Positions 48,678-58,622 are shown, counted from the first letter of the stretch. The stretch is 64,000 nucleotides of DNA from Rugosimonospora africana (GCF_016862975.1 NZ_BONZ01000034.1:124001-188000), one strand, 5' to 3'. Notes: a model not told the origin generated them from the sequence alone. Numbers and translations: made by a program.

Positions 48678-49430
48678 TCAGTCCGCGGCGATTTCGGCCG
48701 AGGCATCGGCCAGCAACGCCAGCAGCGCCCGGCCGCCCGCGACATCCTTTCGGTTCATCAGGGTACGGAAGAAGTCCTGCTGCCCGTTCGCCAGTTCGTC
48801 CAGCCCCAACCGGAGAGCGGATCGGATGCTGCCCCGGTGCGGATCCGCCGCCGGCAACGCCTCGGCAAGGTCCCACGCCCGGCGCAGCACCGGCCCGGCA
48901 TCCAACAGCAGAACATAGTCCGGACCGGTCGGCAACGACTGCTGACTCAACGCGACACCGTTACGGAAGCCCACGTCCTCGAGCACGGCCCCGCTGAAGT
49001 CGTTGCCTCTGAACTCCAGTAACTTCTTCGGATTCGGCGCCATGCCCTCGTACGATGGGGGCCGCCCGTTGAAGACGGCCCCTTCGATTCGTCCGGTGAA
49101 CAGACAGTCGACGAACTCCCCGTCATGACTGAACATGTCCCTGATCCGCACGTCCCGGAAAGAGCAGTTCACAAACCTGGCCCGGCCGGCGTTCACGCGG
49201 GTGAGTTCGGCCTGGTCGAACACACAACCCAGATATTCGGTGTAGTCACCGCCAGCCCCGAAGCTGCCTCCCTTGAAGATTCGCACTCCACTGAAGTCGC
49301 ACTCGGTAAACCGGCTGGCGGTGACGCCGAACCGCTGGATACGCCTGCCCGAGAAGTCTGCGCGCGTCAGGTCGACCTCGTTCAGTACGAGCCTTTCCTC
49401 GACCGGCGGCGTCGACTCCTGAGATCGCAT
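48678..49430 (-). CDS. Pentapeptide-repeat protein, candidate immunity protein for the RHS toxin
   Basis: 250 residues. Repeats of the form A(D/N)LxX are seen in NEVDLTRADFSGRRIQRFGV, FTECDFSGVRIFKGGSFGAG, VFDQAELTRVNAGRARFVNC and FRGNDFSGAVLEDVGFRNGV; the C-terminal part is helical. Such right-handed quadrilateral helices often mimic DNA. ATG 49430 with AGGAG at -12 lies 24 bp downstream of the RHS toxin stop codon, the usual place for an immunity gene. A DNA-mimic immunity to a nuclease toxin is an attractive inference but not shown. Confidence 0.82.
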   Translation of the reverse strand: MRSQESTPPVEERLVLNEVDLTRADFSGRRIQRFGVTASRFTECDFSGVRIFKGGSFGAGGDYTEYLGCVFDQAELTRVNAGRARFVNCSFRDVRIRDMFSHDGEFVDCLFTGRIEGAVFNGRPPSYEGMAPNPKKLLEFRGNDFSGAVLEDVGFRNGVALSQQSLPTGPDYVLLLDAGPVLRRAWDLAEALPAADPHRGSIRSALRLGLDELANGQQDFFRTLMNRKDVAGGRALLALLADASAEIAAD

Positions 49431-49454
49431 AGGCAAGCTCCTGCTACACGTGAT

Positions 49455-52400
49455 TCACGGACGTCCGGGCAGCTGGCCAGGTCGAGCGTAGAAAACGTAC
49501 ATGGCTTTCATATAGAGCGGAGTTCGGAAGAACCAATGGTCAAGGAAGTCCGCACGGGTCGTCAATTCTACACGTACATCGTTTTGCGTGTCAAGGAAAT
49601 CGGGATCCTTGTTGGCGGTGTATTCGAAGCGAGCGCCGTGCGTCGCCGTCAGGTCCTCCTCCACCGCCCGGTGAATGGCGGTTCCGAGCCATCGACGCGC
49701 GCCGCCCCACTTTCCGTTGTCGACGTCGTTGTAGTAAGCCTCGAGCTCCCCCGGCTTGAGGTGACCTTGGGCAATATCAGCCCATCCGCGCTGCAGCTGC
49801 CGCTCCACGGCGGCCGCGACCAGGTTACGGGACTCGGTCCGCTTGGCGTAGCACGCGTTGTGGACGAGGACCGCGGTGGTGCCGGCCACGACATAGAAGT
49901 CGTGGTCGCCGGGGACGGTGATGTCCCACATGTCACCGGTGCTGTTGGCGGGGGTGGCGCCACCCTTCACGGTGACGGTCGTGCCGTCGTCCGTGGTGAG
50001 CTGGTCGCCCTTGTGCAGCTTGGCCGCCTCTACCCACGAGTGTGTGGTGTGGTCGTAGAACCGATGGTTGGCAGTGGTGTGGATGACCTGGTCGCCCGTG
50101 CCGGTGTGGACGGTCAGGTCGTAGAGGTCGGTGTCGTGGTTGACCCAGACCGCGGAGGTGGTGCTGTCCTTGGTCTTGCCGGTGGTGGTGTCGGTGGACT
50201 TGACCTTGTCACCGGGCTTCAGGTCGCTGATGTTCTTGGTGCTGCCATCGGCGAGCTGTACCCGGGTGTCGGCGCTGAAGCTGCAGCCTCCCGCGCCGCC
50301 GGTGATGTCCTCGGCGGCGCCGAAGGCGGTGCCGAACACGGCGCCGAACGCCGCGCCTTCGGCGGCCGCCTTGCCCAGGCCACCCACTGAGCACTCGCTG
50401 CCGAGGGCGCAGCCTGTGCCGTAGGCGGCGGCACCTCCGGCGGCGCCGCCGACTGTACCGGCGATCGCGCCGGTAGCCCAGCCGGCCATCGCCTCGGGCA
50501 GGACAGCCGCGGTCGCCCCGCCGAGCAGGCCGCCGGCAAGGCCGCCCACGGCGCCGATCAGCGCTGCCTTCCCGAGCGCCGCGCCGGAGCAACTGCCCTG
50601 ACCCGCCGCGCAGAGGTCGCTCTGGTACGTGACACCGGTCAGCGCCCCGAAGGCCACGGCGCAGGCCAGGCCGCCCACACCGACGGTGGCGGCGGCGACG
50701 AAGGCACAGCCGACGGCGCCGATGACGCCCATCGCGATGGCGTCGCCGGTCGCCTTCGAGATGTGGCCGTCCAGTTCGATGTTGCTCAGCGGGTTACCGC
50801 CACCAAAGCCGTACCGGCCGCCGGCAAGACCCGCGTCGGCGCCGGCGCCGTCGTAGGAGTCCCGGTTGAGGAACTGGCCGATGCCGGGGTTGTAGGTGCG
50901 GAACCCCATGTCGAGGTTGCCGGTGCTGGCAGCCTGACGGGCGGAGTTGAACCGGTAGGTGTTGAGCGGGTAGAGGTCGGGGATATCGGTACCGTCGGGA
51001 CCCTGGATCGGCTTGTCGCGACCGCTGTCCATGGTGGGTGGCGTGTCGCCCTTGTACGCGACCCGGTCGTCCAGCCCGTAGGCGGTGTACCCGTAGGTGG
51101 TCACCGGGAAGCCGTCCGCCCCGGTCAGCGCCTCCACATCCTGGTGCGGGTCGTAGGTGTAATAGAGGGTTTCGTTGCTGCCCGGCGGTTCGATGAAGAC
51201 GCTGTGCTCCATCGCCAGCCGCTCACCCGACGGGTCGTAGTCGTAGGTCTTGGTATCGGTGCCGCCCGCGGCAAAGATGGCCTGTTCGGTGTTGACCGTC
51301 TTGCTGGTGGCCAGGTAGTCGAACGTCTGGTCGCCAATCTTGCCGGCGTTGGGATCGGGCGGCGGCGCGTTGGGGTCCGGCGGCGGCGCGTTGGGGTCCG
51401 GCGGCGGCGTCGCGTTGACGAAGGACGACGAGGTGATCGCCCGGTTCAGCGAGTCGTAGGCGGAGGCGGTGGAGGTGGTGAACTGGTCAGCCGTGCCGAG
51501 CTTCGCCGAGCTGGCCTGGTAGACGATGTTGTCGAAACCGTCGTAACGGTACTGCTGGGACGCCTCGGCCGTGAACGTGCTGGTCGGGTCGTTGGGTGTC
51601 AGCAGCCTGTTGCCGACGATCGTCATGCGGCCCGCGGCGTCGTACTGGTAGCCGACGGTCGGGAAGTCGGTCTGCTCCGGTGTCGAGGAGACCAACCGAC
51701 CACGATCGTAGGTGTTGTCCACGGTCTGGTCCTCGGGTTGGTCACCCAGAGTCTGCTTGGTGATCTCGCCCAGGCTGTCGTAGTCGTAGCTCTCCTTGGC
51801 CTTCGTGTCCGATTCCTTGTTGACCCTCGTGAGCTGGTTGTTCGGGCTGTACAGGTAGTTCTGGGTGCGGCCGAGGGAAGCGGCGGGCTGGTCAGCGTTA
51901 CCGACCGCGAAGATGTCCTGCGAGATGTTGTTGTTCGCGTCGTAGGTCAGGTTGTGGACGTCGACCTGGTTGAGCTGCGGGTACCCGGTCGTCTCGAGCA
52001 TCCTGGACAGAGTCCCGTCGAGATTGTACGAATACGAGACCGCGTCGTTATTGCCCTTGGTCTGCGTTTCCCGTTGGCCGTTCGGGAAGTAGCTGTACCC
52101 GGTATTGACCACCGGACCGCCGGCGGACTGCTGGTTCGACACGTGGATGAGCGCGTCACGGCCGTCGTAGTCGTAGATGTTGGTGGCGGCGTCGTTGTTG
52201 AGCGATTTGAGGTTGCCGTTGTCGTCATACCCGTAGATCAGCTTGTGGGCGACGGTGGCGCCCTTCATCTCCTGCAACTGGTACGGACGGTCGAGTGGAT
52301 CGAATTCGGTCAGGTACTGGTTGAACTGGGCGGTGGGTGTGCCGGCGGCGGTAGCCGGATCGGTGGGCGAAAGGTCGTCCAGTTCGTGCTGGTTGCCGTT

Positions 52401-55400
52401 CGCGTCGTAGTGGAAGGTGAAGCTGACCGGCGGCTGAGGCGTGGTGCCGCCGGTACCGGTGGTGTCGTTGCGCACCACCCGCACCGCGTCGGCGATACCG
52501 GCGGTCATCTCGATCGTGTGCATGCCAGGCTTGAAGGTCCACTTGCCGGTGCTGTTGGCTGGGTTGCTCAACTGCACCCATGACCCGGCATGGTCGGACT
52601 GGGTGACGTCGACGTGGTTGTTGCTGTGGTTGGGGTCGTCGACATAGTAGATGGACGGGTTCCCGTAGATCGCCGGGTCGCCGCTTGCCATGTGGGCGTC
52701 CTTGGGTATCCACACGTAGACGGAGTAGTCGCCGTCGGCGCCGTCCGGCACCGAGATGTTCCAGCTGAACGAAGTGCCGCAGTCGGAGAAGGTCGAGCCG
52801 TTGTAGCCCGTGCCGGGGGCGCCCGGCGTGCACCCTACGCCGCGGGCCCAGGCGGTGGCCGAGTCCGCGGTGAGGATCTGGTCCTGCCAGCTGTTGGGCA
52901 GGCCGGTATCGGTCGAGGAGGCCAGCGACCCGTCCGTGTAGTAGCCCCAGTTCATCTGCCGGGCGACGTCGGCGTCGGCGGTGCTGAGCTCGGCGGGAAT
53001 CAGCTTGCGGAAGGTTTGTTGGCCCCGGTTGTTGTAGTCGTAGTCGGTGGTGATGTTGAACGGGTCGGTGGTGTGTCTGATCCAACCGGTGTCGAAGTAG
53101 TCGGTGGTGGACGTGATCGAGGTCGGCTGCTTGTCGGGCTCCCGGACCCACTGGGTAACCGACCTGACCCGGCCGTCCGCGTCGTAGGTGTAGTCGGTCT
53201 GCGGCCGGAAGTTCTTGCCGTACCGGTTGTTGGCGTCCAGGCTGGCGTCGTAGGCGCCGTACTCCGTGACGCGCTGGTTGGCCGCGTTGTAGGTGGCCTC
53301 GGTCGTGAAGGAGCCGGGCGTGACGCCGTCGGCGAAGGACCGGGGCGAGGACACGGCGGTGAGGTTGCCGACCGGGTCGTAGGTGTAGCCGGTGGTGTTG
53401 CAGGTGATGTTCGCGTTGGTGGGTTCGCACTCGACGCTCTTGTCGCCGCTGTGCGGGACATGGACCTGGTAGACCCGGCCGTTCTGGTCCAGCGAATACG
53501 TGGTCCTGACACCGTTCTGGTCGCTGCTGGACACGACCAGCCCGTCCGGGTCGTAGCCCACCACGCTGGTGTTGCCCAGCGCGTCCTTGGTGGTTGTCTG
53601 CCGGTGGTCCTTGTCGTAGCCGTACGTGGTGGCGTAGGAGGAGTCCTTTGCCTTGGTGCCCTTGGGCTCCTGCACGGTCTGCTTGTTACCAACGTTGTCG
53701 TAGCCGATGACGGTGACGTGGTTCATCGCGTCGGTGACGCTGGTGAGCTGGTTGGCGTCGTCGTATCCCAGCGTGGTCTTGTACGAGCCGTCCTTGAGCA
53801 CGTTGCCGATCGGCTCGGTGACGGTCTGCTGGTTGCCGACGCTGTCGTAGGTGTAGCTGATCACGCGGGCCGCAGCGGAGTCGTTCGGCGGCAGGGTCGT
53901 GGAACTGAGCTGATCGTTGGCGTCGTAGACGGCGGTGGTCACCGCTCCGGCGGGGTCGGTGGAGCTGACGATGTTGTCGTTGCGGTCGTACACCGGCTTC
54001 GGATAGTTGATGACGACCGGTGGGTTTGCCGTGTGATCCTTGGGAATCGTGGCGTCAGTCGGGCGGCCGAACACGTCATAGTTCTGGGTCGCCTTCGCGC
54101 CGTTCGGGTCGAACACCGTCGTCGGCTCGCCACGGGGCCCGTACACGGTCGTGGTGACGTGGCCCAGCGGATCGAAGACCGTGGTGGGCAGACCGGTTGG
54201 GTCGTACACCGACTCGGGGATGTCCGCCCGGAGGTAGCCATAGGTCGTCGGATGCCCGTTCGCGTCCGTTACCGTCACTACGCGGCCGGCCGAGTCGTAG
54301 TCATAGGTCGTGGTGTATCCGGAACCCGTCGCGGTGCCCTTGGGTTCCCGCACGGTGTACACGTTGCCGGTGCTGTTGCCGGCGGCGTCCTTGTAGTACT
54401 CGTAGTGCGTACGCCGCCCCGCTGGCGATGTCACGTCGGTGAGGTCTGCGATGTACCCGTCCGGGGAGTACTGGTACGTGTAGGTGGTGCTCAGTGGCGC
54501 CTCTTGCGGGTCGATCTCGGTCAGCGGGTACCCGGTCTTGGGGTCATACGTATAGGTCGTGACCGCGCCGTTGGCCTCGGTGAGCGTCTTGACGTTGTTG
54601 TCGGTGTCCCATGCGAGCTTGGTGGTGTGGGTGTTCGGGTCGGTGACCTGCACCATCCGCCCGGCGGAGTCGATCTGGTATGTCCAGGGGTGGCCGTTCC
54701 CGTTGGTCACAACGGTCTGCTGCGACGCGCCAGTGGTCGGCTCCTGGGCGAGGTAGTCGAACTTCGTGATCTGGTTGAGCCGGTCGGTCACCGACTGGGT
54801 CATCCACTTCCACGTCGACGATGTCGGGTAGTAGGACAGGTTGCTGGTGTGACCGAGCGGGTCCTTCACCGTGGCCAGTTTGACGTTCTTCATGCCCTGC
54901 GTGGCGTCGTAGGTGAAGTTGAACGTCTTGGCCAGACTGCTGTCGTTGGCACCGTCCACCAGCCGGCCCAGGAGGCCGTTGAGGGTGTAGTAGAAGTTGA
55001 TGGTGCGGCCGCTGACGTCGGTGATCGACTTGATGCTGTCGACAATGCCCGGGGCGGTCAGGTTCGTGGCGGCCACCAGGAGGCCGGTGGCGGGGTCCAC
55101 GTAGGAGTACGAGTCGCCCTTGTTGTAGTAGGTCAGAGTCAGCGTCTGCCGGAACATCGGGTCAGTGATGTAGGTGAGGAACTCCGTCGGCTTGTTCTGC
55201 GACTGCCGGTGGGAGTAGGTGAAGTCGGCCTCGTTGCCGTTGTTGTCCACCGTCGAGGTCGGGAAGCCGGCGCAGTCGAAGTAGTACACGGTGCGGTCGG
55301 GCCGGGTCATCGACCAGGCCCGCGCGTCCTCGGTCTGCGGTTTGCAGTCCGGGTTCAGTTTCTGCAGGTGCAGGTGCACCCCGGGTGGGGAATCCCACTG

Positions 55401-58400
55401 GTTCGTTGTGGTGTTCAGCGTCCACTTGTGCGCGTTACCCGTACCGTCGACCGCGACGACCTCGTTCGGGTTGCCGGGCGGGGTGATCTGCAACGCCTGA
55501 CCCAGCCGGGTAGGCGTGGATGCCTCGATCGACCAGCCGAACCCGTTGCCGGTGTCGAATGTGGACAGTGAGTTGTAGCTCAGCCGCAGCAGCGTGGTGA
55601 AGCCGACCGACGGATTGGACAGGATGTCGTAGTTCCAAACCGTGTTGCCCGAGGAGATGTTGGTGTACAGGTTCGTGCCCGCGCCGGTCGGTGTCGTCGA
55701 GTACTGGTAGAAGTGTTCTAATCCCAACTGGTTGTTGCCACTGGGGTCGACACTCACCTGCTGCTTCAGCGACCCCGCGCCAGACGTACCGGCGGCCGGT
55801 ACGGCGCCCGCGTTCTTCGACGCGGACGCCGCGGTACCGCCGGACAGGTACGTGCCGGTGCTGGTGTCGAGCATGTCCCAGGCGATCGAGTAACCCTCGG
55901 ACTCGTTGCCGCCCGTCGGGGCCGGCGGTGTCACCTGCGCATTCAGCGTGACGGTCGCACCCGCCGCCAGATCCGCCGGCAACTTGGTCCGCAACTGGTT
56001 CGCGCTACCGGTGACGTCGGTGCCGTCGGGCTGCAACCAGTGGTACGTCAGCACCTCGCTGGCCGCCGGCCACGTCGCGCTGGTGGTGTTGTTGATGGTC
56101 ACCGGCGTGTTGTACGTCTGGCCAACCACCATGTCCGTCGGCGTCGACGGCGCGTAGTAGGTCGCGGCGGTGGAGGTATCCAGATAGGTGACGACCAGCT
56201 GCGGCGCCAGGCTGGGCTCGGCCGTCTTCGGCCCGGCGAAGATGGTGCGCTCCTGCGGTGAGGTCGACGCCTCCGCCTTCAGCTTGACCAGCAGCCCGTG
56301 ATTGCCGGACGGCGTGGTGACCCAGCCCTGCACGATCGAGGTGGCGTCGAAGTTCTGCCGGCTCGGATCGTTGGTCAGCCCGGAGACCGTCCCGCCCACC
56401 GTGGTGCTGAAGTCACCGCCCGCCGTGGTCCACGCCGTGCCGGTCGCCGCACTGTTCCACGTCGCCTGGGTACCGGTGAACGAGCGGGTCAGCCCGTGCA
56501 ACTCGTACACCGCGCCGGTGGTGCCGGTCGTGGTGGTCTCCTGCCACGCCTTCAGGTACGCGTCCAGAACCTTTGAGCCCGCGGGAACTTGGCTCAGCGC
56601 CCCGAAGTCGAACACCGACCGGGCGACACCGTACGTGCTGGAGTTGTCGCCCACCTCCAACCACGGCTCCGCCGTTCCCGAGTTGCTCAGCGTGTTCAGC
56701 ACCGTGGTCGGCTGCCCGGATGCCAGCGTTGTCGCCGCGACCACCGGTACCAGCAGCGTGGTGCGCCCGGCTTTCGGCAACCGCACCAACTGCGTGGGCC
56801 CTGGGATCAGCTTGCCGCCCTTGGTCTTGACCGCGACCATGTAGTAGTAGGCGTTGCCGTACGGGTCGCTGTTGTCGGCCGCCGTCGGCACCGCCGTGGA
56901 GTCCACAAAGGACTTGGACGTGGACGCCACCGGCGCCAGCAGGGTGTTCTGGGCCGGCGTGAACGACTCGAACACGCTGCGGTGCACCTGGTACTCGGCC
57001 AGATCGTTGTCCGCGTTGCCGGTGGTGTTCGTGTAGGCCGGCCACGACAGCTCGGCACCCGTCGCATGAATCACCGACGGTGGGTTCACGGCCACCCCGG
57101 GCACCCCATACGTGATCACCAAACGCGGGTAGTTCACCACCTCGCCGCCGTAGGCGTAGATCGAACCCTCGAACCGCGGACCCCCTTGCCCCAGGGTCGC
57201 CTCGTTCGTGGCCTTCAACACGAAGCCGTTGTTCGTCGTACCGTTGACCCAGTTCTGCACCGCCGAGGCCACCGGGAAGTGCACCCACACCCCGGCCGCC
57301 CGGGCCGTCATCGTGGCGGTACCAGCCACCGGCCCACCGATCGAACTCGCGTTGGTCCACGTCGCCGTCGCCGGAGTCCACGGTGCGTTGGCCTGCAACG
57401 CCTGCATCGGCACGTTGTTCGCGTCAGTGGTGAACGTCTGGTCGTAGTACAGTGCCAGATCCGCCGAAGCGATCGTGGTACCAGCCGGGATCGACGGCAA
57501 CGGAAACTTGATCAGCGTACGCACCGCGCCGTTCGTCGTGGTACCCACCGACAATCGCCACGAGGTGCTGTTGTTCCCGCTCGGATCCTCCGCCTGAATC
57601 ATCGTGTTCGCCGCGGTCGACGGCGTCGGCGAAACTAGAATTGTCGGGTCCACCGTGACCGGGTAGACCCGCTTCGAATCGGCCAGCCATTTGGCGTCCG
57701 GCGTCACCGTCAGGTGCACGATTCCAGAGGCGGCATCGAAGGTCATCTTTTGCGAGACCTTCCTGCTGTACACCTTGCCGTACGGCGAGTTCGCGTCGTC
57801 CTTCGCATCCGACATGTACGGCGCCGGAATCGTGAACGCCGCCGTCCCCGACTCGCTCGCGGCCAACTCGACCGCACCGTCCGGCAGCTGCCGCGCCACC
57901 AACCCACCACCGACCCGCACCGTGAACGAGTAGCTCTGGCCGGCCGCGGGCGCCTTCGACAGGACCAGACCCTCCTTCACGCCCTCCGGACCCACCTGGT
58001 AAGTCAGGTCCGCTCCCGGATACGCGTGCAGGTACGACACCGACGCACCGCTCGTCTTTCGCGCCGTTGTGCTCGCACCATCCGCACCCAGCTGCACGGA
58101 CACCGGACCCTGCTCGATACGCAGGAGCGAAGCCGCATCCTCAGAGAAGTACGTCTGGAGCGAGTTGCCCTGTGCACCCGCGGTGAACCCGTTATGCGAC
58201 AACGGCTTCACCGTCGAGTCGATCGAATGCCAGGCGCCCTTGGCATCTCGGTAGTTCACCGGAGCCGCGGAGACCTCCTGCTGCACGCTCCCGTCTGACA
58301 TCTGGAAATACGACGAGTTCACCGTCCGGTGATCGGTCAACTCCTTGACCCGCTTCGCCTTCGGATCCGGCTTCAGCACCGGAGGGCCGCCAGTTCCCGC

Positions 58401-58622
58401 CCGCGCCTTGTACGGCGCCGTGGTCGACTTCGGCGGCTTCGCCGGCTTCCACCCACCGTCGCCCGGCGGTGCCACCGCCGCCCCGCCCGAGGGCCGCTTG
58501 GCGGGCGCTGCGGCCGCGGTGCCGGACCACGACAGGCCCGCCGCCACCATCACCAACGTCGTAGCCACAGCAGTGCCAGTGCGCCACGCGCGCCAACGAG
58601 TCCTGCGGGGCAGCCGGAGCAT
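49455..58622 (-). CDS. Secreted RHS-repeat polymorphic toxin with Hint domain and nuclease-like tip
   Basis: 3055 residues. Signal peptide (WRTGTAVATTLVMVAAGLSW, cleavage near AAAA-PAK); two DNRLRE-type domains (~335-505 and ~635-810, such as LIKFPLPSIPAGTTIASADL); an Ig-like domain (~820-930); many YD/RHS repeats (~990-2500, YDxxGRVVTVTDANG type), interrupted by a golvesin-like domain near 1910-2060 (GYNGSTFSDCGTSFSWNISV). Then the RHS core (FRTYNPGIGQFLNRDSYDGA, ~2590), a Gly-rich hydrophobic stretch (~2617-2775), a polymorphic-toxin Hint domain from Cys2780 to VHN near 2923, and a 132-residue tip. The tip has GTAIHRAVEEDL and DPDFLD...VRVELTT, suggestive of a PD-(D/E)xK nuclease. ATG 58622 has GGAGG 5 nt upstream. 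Confidence 0.92.
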   Translation of the reverse strand: MLRLPRRTRWRAWRTGTAVATTLVMVAAGLSWSGTAAAAPAKRPSGGAAVAPPGDGGWKPAKPPKSTTAPYKARAGTGGPPVLKPDPKAKRVKELTDHRTVNSSYFQMSDGSVQQEVSAAPVNYRDAKGAWHSIDSTVKPLSHNGFTAGAQGNSLQTYFSEDAASLLRIEQGPVSVQLGADGASTTARKTSGASVSYLHAYPGADLTYQVGPEGVKEGLVLSKAPAAGQSYSFTVRVGGGLVARQLPDGAVELAASESGTAAFTIPAPYMSDAKDDANSPYGKVYSRKVSQKMTFDAASGIVHLTVTPDAKWLADSKRVYPVTVDPTILVSPTPSTAANTMIQAEDPSGNNSTSWRLSVGTTTNGAVRTLIKFPLPSIPAGTTIASADLALYYDQTFTTDANNVPMQALQANAPWTPATATWTNASSIGGPVAGTATMTARAAGVWVHFPVASAVQNWVNGTTNNGFVLKATNEATLGQGGPRFEGSIYAYGGEVVNYPRLVITYGVPGVAVNPPSVIHATGAELSWPAYTNTTGNADNDLAEYQVHRSVFESFTPAQNTLLAPVASTSKSFVDSTAVPTAADNSDPYGNAYYYMVAVKTKGGKLIPGPTQLVRLPKAGRTTLLVPVVAATTLASGQPTTVLNTLSNSGTAEPWLEVGDNSSTYGVARSVFDFGALSQVPAGSKVLDAYLKAWQETTTTGTTGAVYELHGLTRSFTGTQATWNSAATGTAWTTAGGDFSTTVGGTVSGLTNDPSRQNFDATSIVQGWVTTPSGNHGLLVKLKAEASTSPQERTIFAGPKTAEPSLAPQLVVTYLDTSTAATYYAPSTPTDMVVGQTYNTPVTINNTTSATWPAASEVLTYHWLQPDGTDVTGSANQLRTKLPADLAAGATVTLNAQVTPPAPTGGNESEGYSIAWDMLDTSTGTYLSGGTAASASKNAGAVPAAGTSGAGSLKQQVSVDPSGNNQLGLEHFYQYSTTPTGAGTNLYTNISSGNTVWNYDILSNPSVGFTTLLRLSYNSLSTFDTGNGFGWSIEASTPTRLGQALQITPPGNPNEVVAVDGTGNAHKWTLNTTTNQWDSPPGVHLHLQKLNPDCKPQTEDARAWSMTRPDRTVYYFDCAGFPTSTVDNNGNEADFTYSHRQSQNKPTEFLTYITDPMFRQTLTLTYYNKGDSYSYVDPATGLLVAATNLTAPGIVDSIKSITDVSGRTINFYYTLNGLLGRLVDGANDSSLAKTFNFTYDATQGMKNVKLATVKDPLGHTSNLSYYPTSSTWKWMTQSVTDRLNQITKFDYLAQEPTTGASQQTVVTNGNGHPWTYQIDSAGRMVQVTDPNTHTTKLAWDTDNNVKTLTEANGAVTTYTYDPKTGYPLTEIDPQEAPLSTTYTYQYSPDGYIADLTDVTSPAGRRTHYEYYKDAAGNSTGNVYTVREPKGTATGSGYTTTYDYDSAGRVVTVTDANGHPTTYGYLRADIPESVYDPTGLPTTVFDPLGHVTTTVYGPRGEPTTVFDPNGAKATQNYDVFGRPTDATIPKDHTANPPVVINYPKPVYDRNDNIVSSTDPAGAVTTAVYDANDQLSSTTLPPNDSAAARVISYTYDSVGNQQTVTEPIGNVLKDGSYKTTLGYDDANQLTSVTDAMNHVTVIGYDNVGNKQTVQEPKGTKAKDSSYATTYGYDKDHRQTTTKDALGNTSVVGYDPDGLVVSSSDQNGVRTTYSLDQNGRVYQVHVPHSGDKSVECEPTNANITCNTTGYTYDPVGNLTAVSSPRSFADGVTPGSFTTEATYNAANQRVTEYGAYDASLDANNRYGKNFRPQTDYTYDADGRVRSVTQWVREPDKQPTSITSTTDYFDTGWIRHTTDPFNITTDYDYNNRGQQTFRKLIPAELSTADADVARQMNWGYYTDGSLASSTDTGLPNSWQDQILTADSATAWARGVGCTPGAPGTGYNGSTFSDCGTSFSWNISVPDGADGDYSVYVWIPKDAHMASGDPAIYGNPSIYYVDDPNHSNNHVDVTQSDHAGSWVQLSNPANSTGKWTFKPGMHTIEMTAGIADAVRVVRNDTTGTGGTTPQPPVSFTFHYDANGNQHELDDLSPTDPATAAGTPTAQFNQYLTEFDPLDRPYQLQEMKGATVAHKLIYGYDDNGNLKSLNNDAATNIYDYDGRDALIHVSNQQSAGGPVVNTGYSYFPNGQRETQTKGNNDAVSYSYNLDGTLSRMLETTGYPQLNQVDVHNLTYDANNNISQDIFAVGNADQPAASLGRTQNYLYSPNNQLTRVNKESDTKAKESYDYDSLGEITKQTLGDQPEDQTVDNTYDRGRLVSSTPEQTDFPTVGYQYDAAGRMTIVGNRLLTPNDPTSTFTAEASQQYRYDGFDNIVYQASSAKLGTADQFTTSTASAYDSLNRAITSSSFVNATPPPDPNAPPPDPNAPPPDPNAGKIGDQTFDYLATSKTVNTEQAIFAAGGTDTKTYDYDPSGERLAMEHSVFIEPPGSNETLYYTYDPHQDVEALTGADGFPVTTYGYTAYGLDDRVAYKGDTPPTMDSGRDKPIQGPDGTDIPDLYPLNTYRFNSARQAASTGNLDMGFRTYNPGIGQFLNRDSYDGAGADAGLAGGRYGFGGGNPLSNIELDGHISKATGDAIAMGVIGAVGCAFVAAATVGVGGLACAVAFGALTGVTYQSDLCAAGQGSCSGAALGKAALIGAVGGLAGGLLGGATAAVLPEAMAGWATGAIAGTVGGAAGGAAAYGTGCALGSECSVGGLGKAAAEGAAFGAVFGTAFGAAEDITGGAGGCSFSADTRVQLADGSTKNISDLKPGDKVKSTDTTTGKTKDSTTSAVWVNHDTDLYDLTVHTGTGDQVIHTTANHRFYDHTTHSWVEAAKLHKGDQLTTDDGTTVTVKGGATPANSTGDMWDITVPGDHDFYVVAGTTAVLVHNACYAKRTESRNLVAAAVERQLQRGWADIAQGHLKPGELEAYYNDVDNGKWGGARRWLGTAIHRAVEEDLTATHGARFEYTANKDPDFLDTQNDVRVELTTRADFLDHWFFRTPLYMKAMYVFYARPGQLPGRP
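51346..51408 (-). repeat. 21-bp tandem repeat x3 in the RHS gene
   Basis: Units 51346-51366, 51367-51387, 51388-51408 (consensus GCGTTGGGGTCCGGCGGCGGC on the plus strand) encode three PPPDPNA repeats. The first unit differs at two bases. An in-frame, slippage-prone linker. Confidence 0.85.

Noticed and set aside
50763-55571. Two very long plus-strand open frames (about 600 and 990 codons)
   Set aside because: They are the antisense of the RHS gene, have a Val/Gly/Arg-rich composition from codon bias and match no family.
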